Source: CBDCUF01 sp965222525
Lineage (GTDB): Bacteria > Pseudomonadota > Alphaproteobacteria > Rickettsiales > UBA8987
Length of the DNA stretch: 64,000 nucleotides
NCBI GenBank assembly: GCA_965222525.1
Contig: OZ244955.1
Location: 310,001-374,000 of the forward strand
Reading direction: 5' to 3'
A program made the translations under genes and the position numbers. Positions 61,148 through 64,000 of this stretch are shown piece by piece (position 1 is the stretch's first letter; the number at the start of each line of letters is the position of its first letter). The notes under the pieces are model-generated. The model was not told the DNA's origin. It saw only the letters and a list, made by a program, of their open reading frames with translations, and did not search any database.

Positions 61148-61783
61148 ATGCCAACATATATGCTGATAAAATCAATCATAATTGTAGTTATCCTTCTAGT
61201 ACCTCTGGCCGCTATTGCAGGGGATAACCGCCTGTTTGACAGTAAGGAGACGGTTTCGACCAATCTCAGGCCTTTCCCAAAGTGGAATGGTGCGCTGGAA
61301 CGCTATTTTGATGACGAGGAAATGGCGGAAAGCGGGTGTAACGACAAGGAATTCAGCAAATGCCACCTGATAAAATGGAGGGATTTTCTTGATGATATCA
61401 GGCAGGAAGACAGGCATATGCAGGTTAAGGCGGTAAATTTCTATATGAACCAGACGCCATATATACTCGACCCGATTAACTGGGGGGTACCGGATTACTG
61501 GGCAACTCCCTACCAGTTTTACATAAAGGACGGGGATTGCGAGGATTATTCTATTGCCAAATTCATGTCATTGCGGGCGCTTGGATTTTCCAATGACGAT
61601 ATGCGGGTTGTGGTGCTGAAAGATGAAAACCTGGATGTGATACATGCAATTCTGGCAGTCTATCTGGAGGATAAAATATACATACTGGATAACCAGATTG
61701 AGCAGCTTATGGAAGATACGGATATCCATCACTACACCCCGATTTACTCAATAAATGAAACCCACTGGTGGCGGCACAGGTGA
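61148..61783 (+). CDS. Transglutaminase-like cysteine peptidase (C93/BTLCP)
   Basis: 211 residues from ATG 61148 (ATG 61160 equally possible; a TTG at 61046 adds unlikely residues). Signal peptide or anchor IIIVVILLVPLAAIA-GD. Catalytic Cys131 in KDGDCEDYSIAKF, His166 in VIHAILAVYL and Asp181 in YILDNQ. The family occurs mainly in alpha- and gammaproteobacteria; LapG, its best-known member, cleaves a large surface adhesin under c-di-GMP control. No LapA or LapD homologue is visible here, so the substrate is unknown. Confidence 0.85.
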   Translation: MPTYMLIKSIIIVVILLVPLAAIAGDNRLFDSKETVSTNLRPFPKWNGALERYFDDEEMAESGCNDKEFSKCHLIKWRDFLDDIRQEDRHMQVKAVNFYMNQTPYILDPINWGVPDYWATPYQFYIKDGDCEDYSIAKFMSLRALGFSNDDMRVVVLKDENLDVIHAILAVYLEDKIYILDNQIEQLMEDTDIHHYTPIYSINETHWWRHR

Positions 61784-61785
61784 GG

Positions 61786-62205
61786 TTATTCAAGTTTTGC
61801 CAGTTCCACTGCGGCACGGAGTTCGATTTCATCGAGGAGTTCGGATAGCTGCGGGTCAGGGGTGGTGTTTTTTTCCTTACGCAGTTCATCAACAAGTTTC
61901 TGTACATTTTGCGGGTTAGTACTACCGGTTAGCATCCCGTCCCTTAGTTCTGAGAGATAGTCCAACATATTATTGCCACGGGAAAGCTGTTGCTTTATCT
62001 CATCCATATTGGCAAAACTGCCTGTTTCCTGTGCGGCCAGAATGTTTCCGAGAGGAGCGATAGGGTTAATCCCGCCAACATTGGTGCCTGATTCGACCTC
62101 ATTGTCATTATCAAGCAGCGAGCCGAAATCCCCTCCTGCCGGAGTTTTTTTCTTCTTACCGATAGGTCTCGCCCCGCCCACCGCATTTACATCTGTTATT
62201 TTCAT
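61786..62205 (-). CDS. fliX: Flagellar assembly protein FliX
   Basis: 139 residues. The C-terminal half (LDYLSELRDGMLTG ... LDEIELRAAVELAKLE) is characteristic of FliX, a regulator that couples flagellar basal-body assembly to FlbD activity in Caulobacter-type hierarchies. The N-terminus KITDVNAVGGARPIGKKKK is also typical. Neighbouring flgI is not seen; the gene converges with the C93 peptidase. Confidence 0.85.
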   Translation of the reverse strand: MKITDVNAVGGARPIGKKKKTPAGGDFGSLLDNDNEVESGTNVGGINPIAPLGNILAAQETGSFANMDEIKQQLSRGNNMLDYLSELRDGMLTGSTNPQNVQKLVDELRKEKNTTPDPQLSELLDEIELRAAVELAKLE

Positions 62206-62213
62206 TACTTAAT

Positions 62214-62298
62214 AAGTGTTGAGTGCTGAGTGCTGAGTGCTGAGTGTTGAGCCTTTCCATTGCAACCTCTCAGCATTCAGCACATAACACTTGGCACT
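62214..62298. repeat. Imperfect palindrome with GTGCTGA tandem words
   Basis: GTGTTGAGTGCTGAGTGCTGAGTGCTGAGTG-type tandem heptamers on the left pair with TCAGCATTCAGCACATAACACTTGGCAC on the right. Same family as 18600-18677. Lies between trpS and fliX. Confidence 0.6.
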
Positions 62299-62306
62299 AT
62301 TAAAAC

Positions 62307-63317
62307 TCACAAAAACCCCACAATCTCCTTTATTTCTTTCAAATTCTTTTCTGCCATGGCGGAAGCTTTTTCCTTGCCGGAATGTAAAATCTTATCCAGA
62401 TAAGCCCTGTCATTCATAAGCTTATTCATTTCCGCTGAAACTGGTGATAATACCTGCACTGCTACATCTGCAAGAGCTTTTTTCAAATCACCAAAGCCTT
62501 TGCCGGAAAATTCCGCTTGCGCCTGCTCAAGTGAAATATCACCCAAAGCCGCATAAATCACAAGTAAATTCCTGGCCTCAGGCCGCTCATCCAGATCATC
62601 AAACCCGACCTCGGCATCCGACTTTGCTTTCCGAAATTTCCTTGCAATATCATCCGGAATGTCGGTCAGGTTTATCCGTGAATTGTCGGACTCCTCGGAC
62701 TTGCTCATCTTCCTAGTACCGTCACGCAGGCTCATAACCCGTGTTGCAGTTCCAAGAATAAGAGGTTCCGGCAGTGGAAAATATCCGGCATTCTGATTAT
62801 CATCGCTATAAAAATGACGATGATTAAATGCCCCTGCAATTTCGCGTGCCAGTTCGAGATGCTGCTTCTGGTCATCACCAACCGGTACATGCGTTGCCTT
62901 GTAAAGCAATATATCCGCCGCCATCAGCACAGGATAGCTATACAGCCCAAGTGCCGCATTCTCCTTATGCTTGCCGGCCTTTTCCTTGAACTGCGTCATG
63001 CGGTTGAGCCAGCCCAGCGGGGTATAGCAGCCCAGAATCCAGGCCAGTTCAGCATGTCCGGCCACCGCCGACTGATTATAAATAATATTATTATCAGGGT
63101 TAATCCCGCAGGCTATATAGGCCGCAGCGGTTGAACGGATATTATCCCGCAACTCTTCCGGTTCCTGTGGCTGCGTTATGGCATGCAAATCAACGATGCA
63201 GTATATGCACTCATACTCATCCTGCAATCCCACCCACTGCTTTATCGCACCGAGATAATTACCCAGATGGAGGTTACCTGTCGGCTGCACACCGGAAAAT
63301 ATCAGTCCCTTGGTCAT
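62307..63317 (-). CDS. trpS: Tryptophanyl-tRNA synthetase
   Basis: 336 residues, class Ic synthetase of normal length. The HIGH-like motif is GNLHLGNYLGA, the KMSKS motif is RKMSKSEES, and GYFPLPEPLI and PVGDDQKQHLELAREIA are conserved. Charges tRNA-Trp. Upstream of fliX on the same strand with an 101-bp gap containing a palindrome. Confidence 0.96.
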   Translation of the reverse strand: MTKGLIFSGVQPTGNLHLGNYLGAIKQWVGLQDEYECIYCIVDLHAITQPQEPEELRDNIRSTAAAYIACGINPDNNIIYNQSAVAGHAELAWILGCYTPLGWLNRMTQFKEKAGKHKENAALGLYSYPVLMAADILLYKATHVPVGDDQKQHLELAREIAGAFNHRHFYSDDNQNAGYFPLPEPLILGTATRVMSLRDGTRKMSKSEESDNSRINLTDIPDDIARKFRKAKSDAEVGFDDLDERPEARNLLVIYAALGDISLEQAQAEFSGKGFGDLKKALADVAVQVLSPVSAEMNKLMNDRAYLDKILHSGKEKASAMAEKNLKEIKEIVGFL

Positions 63318-63389
63318 AATGTAGATGATGGATTATAGATGATGGATAATGGAAAATTCTATCATCCATCATCTATTATCTATAATCCA
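63318..63389. repeat. Palindrome of the GATGGATTATAGATGATGG family
   Basis: TAGATGATGGATTATAGATG and CATCTATTATCTATAATCC form complementary arms between trpS and tmk. The same words appear near 6815, 19322, 21205, 21366 and 24432. Confidence 0.65.
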
Positions 63390-64000
63390 TTATTTTAACA
63401 AACTATCAATCTGTGCGGTTTCCAGCGGGGAGATACTGGTTTGCAGGTGGAAATTCAACCTGCTTACGGTTGCGCGGTGGATTTCACGAATTGTTCCCTC
63501 ACCATTTATCAGCACACAACGCCCCTCATTCTCCTTGGCAATCTCCAGGAAACCCCGCCGTACATTCTTGTGAAAAATCGATCCCATTCGCTCATAACGG
63601 TCTTCACCCTTGTGAATCTGGTCTTCCCGTTCTTTTGCCCGCTCTATACCATGTTCGATACTTATGTCATATATAAAGGTGAGTTCCGGCTGGAATCCAC
63701 CCAGGGTAAGCTTATGCAGCACCTTTATCAGATCCAGCTTGATACCCTCGCCATACCCCTGATATGCAATGGTGGAATCGGTAAAGCGGTCGCAAACCAC
63801 CCATTCTCCACGGGCAAGCGATGGTCTTATAAGCTTTTCCACATGATCCCTGCGCGCTGCGAAATACATTAAAAGCTCGGTAATACTGTCCCATTTGCCG
63901 GTTTCGCCCTTGACCAGTAATGCCCGTATTTCCTCCGCACCATCAGTTCCGCCCGGCTCACGGGTGAATATGGTCGGGATATCGGCATTATTCATAGCCT
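63390..64000 (-). CDS. tmk: Thymidylate kinase, N-terminus beyond window
   Basis: At least 201 residues visible. Phosphorylates dTMP to dTDP. TIFTREPGGTDGAEEIR, AARRDHVEKLIRPSLARGEWVVCDRFTDSTIAYQG (DR-Y motif) and the lid ERAKEREDQIHKGEDRYER are present. The P-loop (EGGEGxGKST) that should come first lies beyond position 64000, so the ATG at 63995 is internal and the gene is cut by the window edge. Confidence 0.92.
   Translation of the reverse strand, partial: AMNNADIPTIFTREPGGTDGAEEIRALLVKGETGKWDSITELLMYFAARRDHVEKLIRPSLARGEWVVCDRFTDSTIAYQGYGEGIKLDLIKVLHKLTLGGFQPELTFIYDISIEHGIERAKEREDQIHKGEDRYERMGSIFHKNVRRGFLEIAKENEGRCVLINGEGTIREIHRATVSRLNFHLQTSISPLETAQIDSLLK

Overview
The window looks like about 64 kb of an alphaproteobacterial chromosome of moderate, rather low GC content. 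The lineage call rests on fliX (flagellar assembly regulator, confined to alphaproteobacteria), a C93-type transglutaminase-like cysteine peptidase, a zinc-ribbon/DUF3426 membrane protein, cobS, the hflK-hflC-degP order, and ccmF of the system I cytochrome c pathway. I cannot place it to order. FliX and a type IV pilus set argue for a motile, surface-interacting cell rather than a reduced symbiont, although the intergenic DNA is unusually full of palindromic repeats.

Layout. 1-928: end of glpX. 1133-3757: a large AT-rich gene for a secreted LamG-like plus beta-helix protein. 4014-4710: IS630-family wreckage carrying a MITE-like element and a second palindromic insertion. 5301-9123: a four-gene secreted cluster (Asn/Asp-rich repeat protein, a small protein sharing its C-terminal motif, a periplasmic C39-like cysteine peptidase, and a protein with a double-glycine-like motif) preceded by a perfect FNR-type box. 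It resembles functional-amyloid (Fap-type) loci and is the best candidate for an undescribed system here. 9213-13166: pilU, pilT and an acidic TPR membrane protein. 13330-22160: metabolism and envelope genes (pyrD, tesA, bioF, plsC, a YdcF-like gene, fabG) with two toxin-antitoxin pairs and two unknown acidic proteins. 22481-24367: ppiD.

24467-30459: a tRNA-Arg(UCU) gene carries a roughly 5.9 kb island bounded by a 16-bp direct repeat. It holds a restriction-modification enzyme, an unknown 300-residue protein, and an ORF that fuses a RhuM-like N-terminus to what looks like the tail of a serine recombinase, probably the fossil of the island's own integrase. 30460-36808: ccmF, pgeF, trpC, pccB, cobS. 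37176-49338: dnaA, then a type IV pilus assembly cluster (pilB with a long N-terminal extension and MshEN-like motif, pilC, a PilM/PilN- or GspL-like fusion, PilO-like, PilP-like, an ABC ATPase, and two tandemly duplicated prepilin genes with a frameshifted remnant of another between them). 49465-56516: efp, bcp, rpsI, rplM, degP, hflC, hflK, mrp. 57042-64000: tyrA-like, an outer-membrane barrel, cutA, comM, C93 peptidase, fliX, trpS and the 3' part of tmk.

The pilus genes at 9-13 kb (retraction motors) and 38-49 kb (extension motor, platform, alignment complex, pilins) should act as one machine; the outer-membrane secretin and prepilin peptidase are not in the window. Several dispersed repeat families sit between genes: a ~105-bp multi-hairpin element (six copies or fragments), a ~150-bp REP-pair element (three copies plus a solo end), a family with ends reading TGTCACCCCGG (four), and imperfect low-complexity palindromes. 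All calls come from reading the sequence and translations; no database search was run.
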